Shown here: in pieces, positions 1 through 7,390 of the stretch
Layout of the letters: each line of letters opens with the position of its first letter
How positions within the stretch are numbered: the stretch's first letter is position 1
From: Rhodoferax sp.
GTDB lineage: Bacteria > Pseudomonadota > Gammaproteobacteria > Burkholderiales > Burkholderiaceae
DNA length: 8,736 nucleotides
Direction: 5' to 3'
Assembly (NCBI GenBank): GCA_028292075.1
Contig: JAQGNA010000190.1
Location: forward strand, 1-8,736
Made by a program: the position numbers and the translations under genes
The notes under the pieces: generated by a model
Database searches by the model: none
Told to the model about the DNA's origin: nothing
Seen by the model: only the letters and a program-made list of their open reading frames with translations

Positions 1-281
1 TGCTGGTGGGTGCGCTCGGAGGCTTCATGCAGGTGGCGGTGTTCACCTGGGTGCAGAAGCGAGTGCCGCCCGCGATGATCGGCCGGGCCATGAGCCTGTT
101 CATGTTCATCTTCATGGGGCTGGTGCCAGTGGCATCGGCGGGCACGGGGTGGTTGCTGCGGGTGGTGCCGTTGCCGCAGTTGTTTGCGGGATCGGGATTG
201 CTGCTGGTGACCGCGGCGCTGCTCGCTTGGGTGGGGACGCCCATCCGGGCTGTCAACGATGCGGTGGTTGAAGCGACGTGA
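1..281 (+). CDS. MFS transporter, C-terminal fragment
   Basis: This is the 3' end of a gene that begins before the window. The codon frame starts at base 3, and the first GTG (base 6) is internal, not a start. About 92 residues are visible. They form two or three hydrophobic segments (roughly MQVAVFTWV, LFMFIFMGLVPVASAG and LFAGSGLLLVTAALLAWVG) separated by a short basic loop, QKRVPPAMIGRAMSL. A loop of the R-x-P-x-x-x-I-G-R-A-x-S type followed by a Gly/Ala-rich helix is typical of the C-terminal half of major facilitator superfamily permeases, especially the EntS-like MFS_3 exporters. It would be an inner-membrane secondary transporter, but the substrate cannot be read from this fragment. 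The gene converges on the copper operon and is probably the flanking chromosomal gene rather than part of the locus. The stop is TGA at 279-281. Confidence 0.75.
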   Translation, partial: LVGALGGFMQVAVFTWVQKRVPPAMIGRAMSLFMFIFMGLVPVASAGTGWLLRVVPLPQLFAGSGLLLVTAALLAWVGTPIRAVNDAVVEAT

Positions 282-525
282 GAGTGCCGCGATACGGCAG
301 GTCCGGTTCTGGCTGCGGATTCAGCCGGTCGATGCAACACACTAGCCGCGCTGCTCGGGTGCGAGCAACTGTGGCCGAACCTCTACGAGGCCCGATTCGT
401 TGACCTGAGTGCCAACCGGCTTCGCTTCGTTGATGCGGAGCACGTCGGCGGGGCTTGGCACGTTCAAGAGGGCAACTGCGGGGGTGGAGCTTCAATGGAC
501 GGGCCACATCAGCCTGACCTGCACC

Positions 526-539
526 TGCCTGACCAGGCA
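526..539. repeat. Short perfect inverted repeat TGCCTG-AC-CAGGCA
   Basis: Two perfect 6-bp arms are separated by 2 bases. The 2-base loop is too tight for a good RNA hairpin, so a protein-binding site or chance is as likely. It lies in the convergent gap, about 100 bases past the end of cusF, and has no promoter-like context. Confidence 0.3.
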
Positions 540-563
540 ACTGAGCCTGAGACATGGACGGTC

Positions 564-598
564 GACATTGAACTCGGGCGGAAGGCGCAATGTCTTTT
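564..598 (+). terminator. Candidate stem-loop in the convergent gap
   Basis: GACATTG (564-570) and CAATGTC (588-594) are perfect 7-bp complementary arms around a 17-base loop. TTTT follows at 595-598 on the plus strand. The position between two convergent genes suits transcript termination. The stem is A/T-rich for this genome, the loop is long and the T-run is short, so an intrinsic terminator would be weak. The minus strand has no T-run after the stem. A dyad-binding protein site is an alternative. Confidence 0.25.
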
Positions 599-637
599 GG
601 TTTGTTTCGGAGTCTGCCTCACGTTCGCGGTCGGGCT

Positions 638-982
638 TCAGCGCACGCGTTTGAGCTGCGTCACCGTCCCCTTGCCCCCGACCATCTCGGCCTGGAACTT
701 GACCTTTTGGCCCACCTTGATGCCGGCCAGCATCTTCGGGTCGCTAACGGGAAAGCCCATCGTCATGGCCGGCATGCCCAGGTTGGTCAGCTCACCGTGC
801 TTCAGGGTGATGAAGTTTTTGGCAGCGTCAATTTTCCGGACCTCTCCGTCCACCAGCGGCAGCGTTGACCTAGCGCTGGCCGAAGGCGCGGGCGTGGTCG
901 GCATCGGCCTGGCCATCCCTTGTGCTTTGGCGCCTGTGGCGGCGAACACGAGGACGGCGGCGAACAGGCACTCAGCTTTCAT
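638..982 (-). CDS. cusF: Periplasmic CusF-like copper/silver-binding protein with Met at the usual Trp position
   Basis: This 114-residue exported protein probably carries Cu(I)/Ag(I) in the periplasm and hands it to the CusCBA pump. Residues 1-20 are a signal peptide ending GAKA before QG. Residues 21-44 are a Pro/Ser/Ala-rich linker, and residues 45-111 are the CusF beta-barrel domain ([19 protein letters not shown], then MPAMTMGF). The metal-site residues are H62, M70, M73 and M75, with the same spacing as E. coli CusF H36, W44, M47 and M49, except that the Trp is Met here. An upstream in-frame ATG at 1027 was rejected: the ATG at 982 has an AAGGAG site 6 bases away and begins a clean signal peptide. 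The gene starts inside the last codons of cusA (11-bp overlap), so it is the last gene of the operon. The family call is firm; the partner role is inferred from context. Confidence 0.93.
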   Translation of the reverse strand: MKAECLFAAVLVFAATGAKAQGMARPMPTTPAPSASARSTLPLVDGEVRKIDAAKNFITLKHGELTNLGMPAMTMGFPVSDPKMLAGIKVGQKVKFQAEMVGGKGTVTQLKRVR

Positions 983-3900
983 GGAGAACTCCTTGGGGCG
1001 GGTTGGTTCGTGAACTGGAATGGACACGGCGCCGGTGCAACAGGTACCACGCGGCAGGGATCACAAGCATGCTGAGGAGGGGAGCGGTGAGCATCCCGCC
1101 AACCATGGGCGCCGCGATGCGGGTCATCACCTCTGAGCCGGTCCCGCTTCCAAGCAGGATGGGCAGCAGGCCTCCCATCACGACTGCCACGGTCATGGCC
1201 TTGGGCCGCACGCGCAACACGGCACCTTCGCGGATCGCCGCCAGCAGCGTGTCGTTGGTGTCGGGCTCACCCGCGGCGAGACGCCGCGCGTACGCGTTGT
1301 TGAGGTAGACCTGCATCACCACGCCGAACTCCGCGGCCACCCCGGCCAACGCGATAAATCCGACTGCGGTAGCCACCGAGATGTTGTGCCCCAGTGCCCA
1401 GACCAACCAGAAGCCGCCGACCAACGAGAACGGAACCGCCGCCATCACGAGGGCAGCATCGCGAAACGACCTGAAGAGCACGTAGAGCAGTACGAAGATC
1501 ACGGCGAGCGTGGCCGGCACGACGAGCTTGAGCCGCTGCGTCGCGCGCTCAAGGTACTCGAACTGTCCGGACCACGAGATGGCATAAGCAGGCGGTAACT
1601 TGACCTCGCGCGCGACGGCGAGCTGCATGTCGCGGACCACGGAGCGCAGGTCGCGGCCGCGCACGTCCACGTACACCCAGCCCGAGAGCCGTGCGTTTTC
1701 ACTGCGCAGCATGGGAGGTCCTTCCTGGATGCTGATGCGCGCCACGTCCTGCAGCAGCAGCTGCGCACCCTTCTCCGTCACGAACGGCAGCTCCCGCAGG
1801 CGCTGCAGCGAGTCGCGGATTTCTCGCGGATAGCGCACATTGATCGGAAAGCGCTCGCGGCCCTGGACGACCTCGCCGACGTTGTCGCCGCCGATGGCGG
1901 TGGACACGATCGCCTGCACGTCGGCCACCGCCAACCCATACCGCGCCGCCGCCGCGCGGTCGACGTCGACGTCGATGTAGCGCCCGCCGGTCAAGCGCTC
2001 CGCCAGTGCGGACGAAACGCCTGGCACTTTCTTGACAGCAGCTTCGATCCGACCCGTGAGCTGGTCGATGGTGGCAAGGTCCGCGCCGGCCACCTTCACG
2101 CCGACCGGGCTCTTGATGCCGGTCGCCAGCATGTCGATGCGGTTGCGGATCGGCGGCACCCACACATTGGACAGCCCCGGCACCTTGACCACGCGATCGA
2201 GCTCCTCCACCAGCTGGTCCGGCGTCAGGCCGGCGCGCCACTGGCTGCGCGGCTTGAACTGGATGGTGGTCTCGAACATCTCCAGCGGCGCCGGATCCGT
2301 CGCCGTGTCCGCGCGGCCCGCCTTGCCGAACACCCGCTCGACCTCGGGCACGGTCTTGATCAGGCGATCAGTCTGCTGCAGCAGCTCGGACGCCTTGGAC
2401 GCGGATAGGCCGGGTAGCGCCGACGGCATGTACAGCAGGTCGCCTTCGTCCAGCGGCGGCAGGAACTCGCCGCCCAGCCGCAGCACCGGGATCGCAGTCA
2501 ACACCAGCACCACGGCGGCCACTGCGAGGGTCGCCTTCGGGAACCGCAGCACCGCTTCCAGTGCGGGCCGATAGATCAGGGTGAGGAAGCGGTTGATCGG
2601 GTTCGCGGCCTCGTGCGGAATGCGGCCGCGCACGAGGTAGCCCATGAGGACGGGCACGAGCGTCACCGACAGCATCGCAGCCGCCGCCATGGCGTAGGTC
2701 TTGGTGAATGCCAGCGGCGCAAACAAGCGGCCTTCCTGCGCTTCCAGCGTGAACACCGGGACGAACGACAGGGTGATGACCAGCAGCGAGAAGAACAGGG
2801 CGGGGCCGACCTCGATGGAGGCATCGGTCACCAGCTGCCAGCGCTCAGGGAGCGTCGGCGCCCGCGCGTGCTGGTGTTCGAAGGCCTCGAGGTGCCTGTG
2901 CGCGTTTTCGATCAGCACGATGGAGGCGTCCACCATCGCACCCAACGCAATGGCGATGCCGCCCAGCGACAGGATGTTGGCGCTGACGCCCTGCCAGTGC
3001 ATCACGATGAAGGCGGCGAGCACGCCAACGGGCAACGTGACGACCACCACAAAAGCCGAACGCAGGTGCAACAGGAAAATCGCGCAGACCAGCGCGACCA
3101 CGATGAACTCCTCGACCAGCTTTCGGCTCAGGTTGTCTACGGCGCGATCGATGAGCAGCGAGCGGTCGTAGGTGGTGACCACTTCCACCCCAGGCGGCAG
3201 GCTGCCTTTGAGGCCGGCGAGCCTGGCCTTCACCGCCGCGATGGTCGTGCGGGCGTTCTTCCCGGAGCGCATCACGACGACACCACCTGTCACTTCGCCC
3301 TGCCCGTCCAGTTCGGCGATGCCGCGCCGCATCTCGGGGCCGAGCTGGATCGTCGCGACATCACGCAACAGCACCGGGGTCGCGCCTGTCAATGCCAACG
3401 GGATGCCGCGAAAGTCTTCCAGGCTTTGCAAGAAGCCGCGCGAGCGCACCATGTACTCCGCCTCTGCCAGCTCGACCACCGAGCCGCCGGCGGCCTGGTT
3501 CGCCTTCTGCAGGGCCTGCACCACGGTCGCCTGGGTCACACCGAGCGAGCGCATGCGGTCCGGATCCAGCACCACCTGGTACTGCCGCACCATGCCGCCA
3601 ATGCTGGCGACTTCGGCGACGTCGGGCACCGTCTTCAGCTCGAACTTGAGGAACCAGTCGTTCAGGGCGCGCAGCTGCGAAATGTCGTTGCGGCCGGTGC
3701 GGTCGACCAGTGCGTACTCGTACACCCAACCCACGCCGGTCGCGTCGGGTCCCAGCGAAGCGTTGGCTCCGGGCGGTAGCCGGGCTTGCACCTGGTTCAG
3801 GTATTCCACGACGCGCGAGCGGGCCCAGTACGGGTCCGTCTTGTCGTCGAACAGGATGTAGACGAAGGAATCCCCGAAGAACGAGTAGCCGCGCACCGTT

Positions 3901-4139
3901 TTCGCGCCTGGCACGCTGAGCATCGTGGTGGTCAGCGGATAGGTGACCAGGTCTTCCACCACCTGCGGCGCCTTGCCCGGATAGGGAGTGCGCACGATGA
4001 CCTGCGTGTCGGAGAGGTCGGGCAAGGCGTCGAGTGCCATGCCTTGGGCCGACCAGATGCCCACGATCGCCACGAAGGCCGTGGCGATCAGCACCAGGAA
4101 CCGGTTGCCTATGGACCAGCGGATCAGGGCCGCAATCAT
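972..4139 (-). CDS. cusA: CusA-type heavy-metal RND efflux pump for Cu(I)/Ag(I)
   Basis: This 1055-residue inner-membrane proton-driven pump is full length (E. coli CusA has 1047 residues). It has the RND layout: TM1 at about 10-30, a periplasmic loop to about 340, TM2-TM6 in 340-500, TM7 near 537-553, a second periplasmic loop, and TM8-TM12 at 870-1035. M571 (LLYMPS), M621 (PLEMFE) and M670 (RIDMLA) match the substrate triad M573, M623 and M672 of E. coli CusA, which marks a monovalent-metal rather than a Zn/Co/Ni pump. D404 in [14 protein letters not shown]937 in VAAEFGVV and K980 in RPKAM match the proton-relay residues. Three Met positions of the proposed relay are replaced (L390, L409, N753). 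The start overlaps the cusB stop as ATGA, with only a weak GGCGGG upstream, so translation is probably coupled. The gene runs into cusF. Confidence 0.97.
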   Translation of the reverse strand: MIAALIRWSIGNRFLVLIATAFVAIVGIWSAQGMALDALPDLSDTQVIVRTPYPGKAPQVVEDLVTYPLTTTMLSVPGAKTVRGYSFFGDSFVYILFDDKTDPYWARSRVVEYLNQVQARLPPGANASLGPDATGVGWVYEYALVDRTGRNDISQLRALNDWFLKFELKTVPDVAEVASIGGMVRQYQVVLDPDRMRSLGVTQATVVQALQKANQAAGGSVVELAEAEYMVRSRGFLQSLEDFRGIPLALTGATPVLLRDVATIQLGPEMRRGIAELDGQGEVTGGVVVMRSGKNARTTIAAVKARLAGLKGSLPPGVEVVTTYDRSLLIDRAVDNLSRKLVEEFIVVALVCAIFLLHLRSAFVVVVTLPVGVLAAFIVMHWQGVSANILSLGGIAIALGAMVDASIVLIENAHRHLEAFEHQHARAPTLPERWQLVTDASIEVGPALFFSLLVITLSFVPVFTLEAQEGRLFAPLAFTKTYAMAAAAMLSVTLVPVLMGYLVRGRIPHEAANPINRFLTLIYRPALEAVLRFPKATLAVAAVVLVLTAIPVLRLGGEFLPPLDEGDLLYMPSALPGLSASKASELLQQTDRLIKTVPEVERVFGKAGRADTATDPAPLEMFETTIQFKPRSQWRAGLTPDQLVEELDRVVKVPGLSNVWVPPIRNRIDMLATGIKSPVGVKVAGADLATIDQLTGRIEAAVKKVPGVSSALAERLTGGRYIDVDVDRAAAARYGLAVADVQAIVSTAIGGDNVGEVVQGRERFPINVRYPREIRDSLQRLRELPFVTEKGAQLLLQDVARISIQEGPPMLRSENARLSGWVYVDVRGRDLRSVVRDMQLAVAREVKLPPAYAISWSGQFEYLERATQRLKLVVPATLAVIFVLLYVLFRSFRDAALVMAAVPFSLVGGFWLVWALGHNISVATAVGFIALAGVAAEFGVVMQVYLNNAYARRLAAGEPDTNDTLLAAIREGAVLRVRPKAMTVAVVMGGLLPILLGSGTGSEVMTRIAAPMVGGMLTAPLLSMLVIPAAWYLLHRRRVHSSSRTNPPQGVLHES
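988..994 (-). promoter_or_regulatory. Ribosome-binding site of cusF
   Basis: Read on the minus strand this is AAGGAG followed by six bases and then ATG at 982-980. It lies inside the cusA coding region. It supports the 982 start over the ATG at 1027 and lets ribosomes finishing cusA initiate cusF. Confidence 0.75.
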
Positions 4140-5644
4140 TTGCCCGCCGTGACTGGTTGCACCCTGACGAGCTCATAGCCCATGGACCCGCCCTGCCTGA
4201 ACTCGAACCGCACCGTGTCACCCGGCTTCACCTGTGCAAAGGCCTTGGGATCGGGCCGGCCGAAGCCCATGGTCATCGCGGGCCATTTCAGCTCCGGCAC
4301 CGGCCCGTGCGAGATGGTGATCGCGTCCGCCTCCACGCTCTCGACCTTGCCCTGCGCACTGAAGACGCCCTTCGCAGCGGGCGCTTGCGCAGCGGCCGAC
4401 GCAGCGGGCTTGGGCGCAACCGCCTGCGCGCCAGCCGCCATACCCCCCAGCACCGAGCGCAGGCGGGCCTCCGAGTCGATCAGGAACTGTCCGCTGGCGA
4501 CGACCTGCTCTCCTTCCTTCAGTCCCTGCGCGATCTCCAGCTGGTCACCCAGCTCGGCGCCCAGCGTCACTTCACGCGGCTCGAAGCTGGCGTCGTCCCT
4601 GCGCACGATGGCCACCGCGCGGGTGCCGGTGCGGATCACTGCTTCCGCCGGCACCAACAGTCGTGAGCTCACCGGCCCCGCCACCTGCAGGCGCAGCAGC
4701 ATGCCCGGCATGAGCCGGCCGCCCTTGTTCGCAACCTCGAAGCGCGCCTGCAGCGTCCGGGTGTTGGCGCTGACCTGCGGCAGGATTTCCTTCAGCTCGC
4801 CCTCGAAAGTCTGTGACGGGTCGGCCTGCAATGCGGCCTTCACCTTTTGGCCGCGAGCCAGGTGCGCGACCTGCGCCTCCGGCACCTCCGCCACGGCCCA
4901 CACCTTCCCGAGCCCGGCGATGCGAAACAACGTCGTGCCGGGCGCGACGGCCACGCCTTCGCGCACGCCCAGCTCGGCGACCACGCCACTCACCGGCGCC
5001 GACAAAGTGAAGCGCGCCTGCGCGGTGCCGGCCTGCTCGCTGCGGCGCAGCAGGACGTCGGGGACCGACATGGCCCGCAGACGTTCGCGGGCGGCCGCCA
5101 CCAGCTCGGGCGACGCGCCGGTGCGCTTCAGCGCCAGGTACTCGTTCTGCGGACCGAGCCAGTCCGGCGCGTAGATGGTGACCAGCGGCTGCCCCTGCCG
5201 CACGTATTCCATGGTGGTCCGCACCTGCAGGCGCTCCACATAACCCGCCACCCGCGTCTGCACTGCTTCGGTGAGACGCTCGTCGAACTGCACGTTGCCG
5301 ACCGCTTCGAACGAGTTCGCCACCTGCGAACGCGTGACGGTCGCAGTCCGGATGCCGAGGTTCTGCTGCACTCCGGGGGTCACCTTCACCCCCGTGCTGC
5401 TGCCCTCATCCGCGTAGACGGGCACCAGTTGCATGTCCATGAACGGCGATTTGCCTGGCTTGTCAAAGCGCGGGCCGGGCACCATGGGGTCGTGCCAGTA
5501 GAGAACCTTGCGCTCGCCTGGTGGAGCCGCAGCAGCGCCTGCCTGACCGGGCGCGTGCGCTGTCGTCCGCCCGAGATAGAAGGCGCCGAGCGCGAGCAGC
5601 AGCGCCGCGACGCCGCCCGCGGCCATGATCCGGGTACGTGTCAT
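4136..5644 (-). CDS. cusB: CusB-type periplasmic adaptor with fused C-terminal CusF domain
   Basis: This 502-residue membrane-fusion protein links the RND pump to the outer-membrane channel. Residues 7-28 are a hydrophobic N-terminal anchor or signal. Residues 48-79 are a Cys-free heavy-metal-binding segment (YWHDPMVPG, then [13 protein letters not shown]) in which M54, M69 and M71 match the E. coli CusB Met ligands M49, M64 and M66 in spacing. Residues 90-395 hold the barrel-sandwich, hairpin and beta-barrel domains of HlyD-type adaptors. An Ala/Pro-rich linker (402-424) leads to a CusF domain (426-497) with H446, W454, M457 and M459, the full canonical ligand set. C-terminal CusF fusions are known, for example SilB of Cupriavidus metallidurans. 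The open frame extends upstream to 6079, but that part is antisense shadow of cusC. The start at 5644 has GGAGG 7 bases away and overlaps the cusC stop as ATGA. Confidence 0.96.
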   Translation of the reverse strand: MTRTRIMAAGGVAALLLALGAFYLGRTTAHAPGQAGAAAAPPGERKVLYWHDPMVPGPRFDKPGKSPFMDMQLVPVYADEGSSTGVKVTPGVQQNLGIRTATVTRSQVANSFEAVGNVQFDERLTEAVQTRVAGYVERLQVRTTMEYVRQGQPLVTIYAPDWLGPQNEYLALKRTGASPELVAAARERLRAMSVPDVLLRRSEQAGTAQARFTLSAPVSGVVAELGVREGVAVAPGTTLFRIAGLGKVWAVAEVPEAQVAHLARGQKVKAALQADPSQTFEGELKEILPQVSANTRTLQARFEVANKGGRLMPGMLLRLQVAGPVSSRLLVPAEAVIRTGTRAVAIVRRDDASFEPREVTLGAELGDQLEIAQGLKEGEQVVASGQFLIDSEARLRSVLGGMAAGAQAVAPKPAASAAAQAPAAKGVFSAQGKVESVEADAITISHGPVPELKWPAMTMGFGRPDPKAFAQVKPGDTVRFEFRQGGSMGYELVRVQPVTAGK

Positions 5645-6873
5645 TCGAGTGCCTCCGCGAGCACGGGCTTGAAGGCCAGTTGTGCCCGCATCCTGGCCAG
5701 TTCGCGCTGCAGGTCGAGCAGCTTGCGGCGGGCCTCGAGTTCGGCGTGCCGCGCCTCGAACACCGAGGAAAGAGTCGCCTGGTTCGACCCGTATGCGGCC
5801 GTCGCGGCGGCCGTGCGTTGCAAGGCGGGGGCCAGCACCGTCGCCTGGTAGCGCTCCACGCGATGGGCGTGGTGCTGCTCGTCGCTGGCGAGCTGCCGGT
5901 ACTCCGCCTGCGCGGCGCGCGTGGCCTCGGCGAGCTCGCCTTCGACCTTGCCGACCAGGGCCAGCCGCGCAGCCGTTTCCCTGTCCTGCCTGGCGCCGGG
6001 GGCCACGGCCAGCGGGATGTTCACGCCGACCGTGACCAGGTCGGAAAAACCGGTGCGCTGGCCATAGCCGACCTGCCACGTCCAGTTAGGTTGCCGGTTA
6101 GCGGCGACCACCTCTGCTTCCTGCCGCGCCACTTCGCTCTCACGCTGCCTGGCGATCACCGCCGGGTAGGCGGAGATGAACGCCTGCTCGGAGGGGACCA
6201 TGGGAAGGGCAGGCGCGCTCAGTTCCTCCGCGCCGCCACCAATCCACCGCGCCAGTGCGATGTTCAGTGAGGCGAGCTGCTGGCGCAGGTCGGCGGCTTC
6301 GTCCTCCGCGATGCCTTGCGCGGCAGACAGCCCGAGGACTTCCGGCGCAGAGCCGCCGCCGCTCGAAAGGCGAACCCTGGCCGTCTCCAGCGCTTCGCGC
6401 GCATGCCGCTCGTTCGCGTCGCTCAACTTCAGGGCCTGCGCGACGTAGTACGTGTCCACGTAAGCCAGCGCTGTCTGCAGGCGGGCATCGGCGGCGGCCG
6501 TGGCGACCCCCGTGCTTTGCCGCGCGACCACGGCCGACGCCGCAGCGCTGCGCAGCGACCGCTTTCGCGCCGACACCCACTCCTGCGAGATACCGATGCG
6601 CTTCATCGTCATGTTTTCACGCGCGACACTGAAGCGGTCCGGCCCCGTGACCGGCAGGTTCTCCAGGCTGACACCGAGCACGGGGTCTGGCAGCTGCCCC
6701 GCCGCGCTGGCGGTGGCCCCGGCACTCGCCATAGCCGCACGCGCGGCACGCACGGCCTCGGAGCGCTGCGTGGCGAGGCTCAGCGCTTCGCCGAGGGTGA
6801 GCGGCGCCGCTGCGCCAATGAGGGGGAGCACTGCAGCAACCAACGCGGCTGCACGGTAGAGGAACGGAAACAT
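5641..6873 (-). CDS. cusC: CusC/TolC-type outer-membrane efflux channel
   Basis: This 410-residue outer-membrane factor would form the trimeric exit duct of the CusCBA complex. Residues 1-23 are a signal peptide (MFPFLYRAAALVAAVLPLIG then AAA). Two OEP repeats follow, with long Ala/Arg/Glu-rich helices typical of the periplasmic coiled-coil barrel (for example near 140-215 and 320-400) and beta-strand segments such as WTWQVGYGQRTG and LVTVGVNIPLAV. The protein has no Cys at all, so it cannot be lipid-anchored as E. coli CusC is. It is also shorter than the roughly 460 residues of E. coli CusC. The ATG at 6873 has GGAG five bases upstream. The gene follows the small Met/Cys/His protein after 74 bases and overlaps cusB by 4 bases. 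The TolC-family call is firm; the cusC name rests on the operon. Confidence 0.93.
   Translation of the reverse strand: MFPFLYRAAALVAAVLPLIGAAAPLTLGEALSLATQRSEAVRAARAAMASAGATASAAGQLPDPVLGVSLENLPVTGPDRFSVARENMTMKRIGISQEWVSARKRSLRSAAASAVVARQSTGVATAAADARLQTALAYVDTYYVAQALKLSDANERHAREALETARVRLSSGGGSAPEVLGLSAAQGIAEDEAADLRQQLASLNIALARWIGGGAEELSAPALPMVPSEQAFISAYPAVIARQRESEVARQEAEVVAANRQPNWTWQVGYGQRTGFSDLVTVGVNIPLAVAPGARQDRETAARLALVGKVEGELAEATRAAQAEYRQLASDEQHHAHRVERYQATVLAPALQRTAAATAAYGSNQATLSSVFEARHAELEARRKLLDLQRELARMRAQLAFKPVLAEALE
5652..5656 (-). promoter_or_regulatory. Ribosome-binding site of cusB
   Basis: GGAGG on the minus strand lies seven bases before the ATG at 5644-5642, inside the last codons of cusC. 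It settles the start of cusB, whose open frame otherwise extends more than 430 bases further upstream. Confidence 0.8.
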
Positions 6874-6947
6874 GGAAGCTCCATCACGAACAAGAAGTGC
6901 CGCGGTGCAGGCAGGCCTGCGCGGCGCCGTTCAGTCGATGGAGCGGG
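6874..6947 (-). other. Spacer between the small metal-binding protein gene and cusC
   Basis: This 74-base leader precedes cusC. It contains an imperfectly packed G/C stem, GCCGCG and CGCGGC, around a 15-base loop (minus-strand reading), and the cusC ribosome-binding site. I see no convincing -35/-10 pair, so cusC is more likely read through from upstream than transcribed from its own sigma-70 promoter here. Confidence 0.4.
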
Positions 6948-7352
6948 TCAGACCCTGAGGCGCAGGGTCGAGAGGAAGAGCGGGTCCGGCGGTGGCCGAG
7001 ACGGATGGTCGGTCGCGTGCCGGACCGATGCGTCGGCGGTGGCTGCGTCGAGCGCGACGGCGACGAACAGCACTTGCACCACGGGTGGCAGGCTGAGTGC
7101 CGGAAGCTGCACGGAGTCGAAGGACTGCGGGGCGTTGAGGCAATGCTGGTGGCACAGAACCGGCTGGCTCTTGTCCATCTCCATGTCCATCGACTCGCAA
7201 GGCACTCCAGGCGCCATCTCCATGGCCGTCGTGGAGGCCACGGCGATGCGGTCGGCTGGGCAGGCGTAGTTCGCCAGCGCCAACTGGGAGAACAGCAGCG
7301 CGAACACCACAATGAGCGTGGTGGTCAGGCGGTGGGCTCGGCGTCGGACCAT
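6948..7352 (-). CDS. Unnamed exported Met/Cys/His-rich protein, putative metal-binding
   Basis: I do not recognise a named family. The 134 residues begin with a basic stretch (MVRRRAHR) and a hydrophobic core (about 10-27) ending ALA before NYAC, a likely signal peptide or anchor. The next 45 residues carry dense soft-metal ligands: C31, M44, M46, C52, M55, M57, M59, then C67, H68, H70 and C71 in LCHQHC. A second hydrophobic segment lies at about 83-104, and the C-terminus is Pro-rich, ending PPPDPLFLSTLRLRV. Ligand content and position directly before cusC suggest a periplasmic or membrane Cu(I)/Ag(I)-binding accessory, as with small Cys/Met proteins often found in such operons. This is inference. 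The frame is open to 7457, but that would overlap the regulator gene, and the 7352 ATG gives the best signal peptide. It has no clear Shine-Dalgarno sequence. Confidence 0.72.
   Translation of the reverse strand: MVRRRAHRLTTTLIVVFALLFSQLALANYACPADRIAVASTTAMEMAPGVPCESMDMEMDKSQPVLCHQHCLNAPQSFDSVQLPALSLPPVVQVLFVAVALDAATADASVRHATDHPSRPPPDPLFLSTLRLRV
6951..6969. repeat. Perfect dyad GACCCTG-AGGCG-CAGGGTC
   Basis: Two perfect 7-bp arms flank a 5-base centre. The dyad covers the last codons of the Met/Cys/His protein gene, just before its stop. As RNA it would form a strong G/C hairpin 78 bases upstream of cusC, without a T-run. As DNA its arms share ACCCTG and CAGGGT with the MerR-type operator at 7831-7851, but with a shorter centre (5 bases between these cores instead of 9). 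Confidence 0.45.
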
Positions 7353-7361
7353 GAGCAGCGG

Positions 7362-7367
7362 AGTGTA
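7362..7367 (-). promoter_or_regulatory. Possible -10 element for the small metal-binding gene
   Basis: TACACT on the minus strand lies 9 bases before the ATG at 7352. That would place transcription start at or next to the start codon. No good -35 hexamer is visible 16-19 bases further upstream. This is a weak single-element match that may be chance. Confidence 0.2.
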
Positions 7368-7390
7368 GCGTGCGAAAAGGAGAGGCGAGC

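Larger units (their letters stand above)
282..637. other. Gene-poor convergent gap with possible insertion-sequence scar
   Basis: This 356-base stretch lies between two convergent genes, and I find no convincing gene in it. The MFS frame stays open after its stop, and short ORFs exist on both strands. None has a ribosome-binding site, a recognisable motif or a plausible start. The stretch at about 318-342 (ATTCAGCCGGTCGATGCAAC and the following bases) resembles, from memory, sequence near the ends of IS30-like elements in betaproteobacteria. No transposase remains, so this is only a suspicion. The stretch also contains the inverted repeats at 526-539 and 564-594 and a direct repeat, GCCTGACC, at 512-519 and 527-534. 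Confidence 0.5.

Noticed and set aside
495..1013. Plus-strand open frame across the gap and over cusF
   Set aside because: Its second half is antisense to the well-supported cusF. The first part has no ribosome-binding site or recognisable motif.
983..1027. Longer N-terminus for the free CusF protein (ATG at 1027)
   Set aside because: It adds 15 hydrophilic residues before a good signal peptide, has no ribosome-binding site, and increases the overlap with cusA. The ATG at 982 has AAGGAG at ideal spacing.
2613..3779. Long plus-strand open frame opposite cusA (388 codons)
   Set aside because: It is His/Arg/Gln-rich low-complexity translation of the antisense strand of a clearly conserved RND gene, as expected for GC-rich DNA.
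5645..6079. Extended N-terminus of the CusB adaptor
   Set aside because: This part lies within cusC in another frame and is Arg/Gly/Ala-rich without domain features. The real start at 5644 has GGAGG and begins a hydrophobic anchor.
6893..6923. GCCGCG/CGCGGC arms before cusC as a terminator or riboswitch
   Set aside because: The arms are short, G/C-only and separated by a 15-base loop, with no T-run and no conserved riboswitch core. Such matches are common in this base composition.
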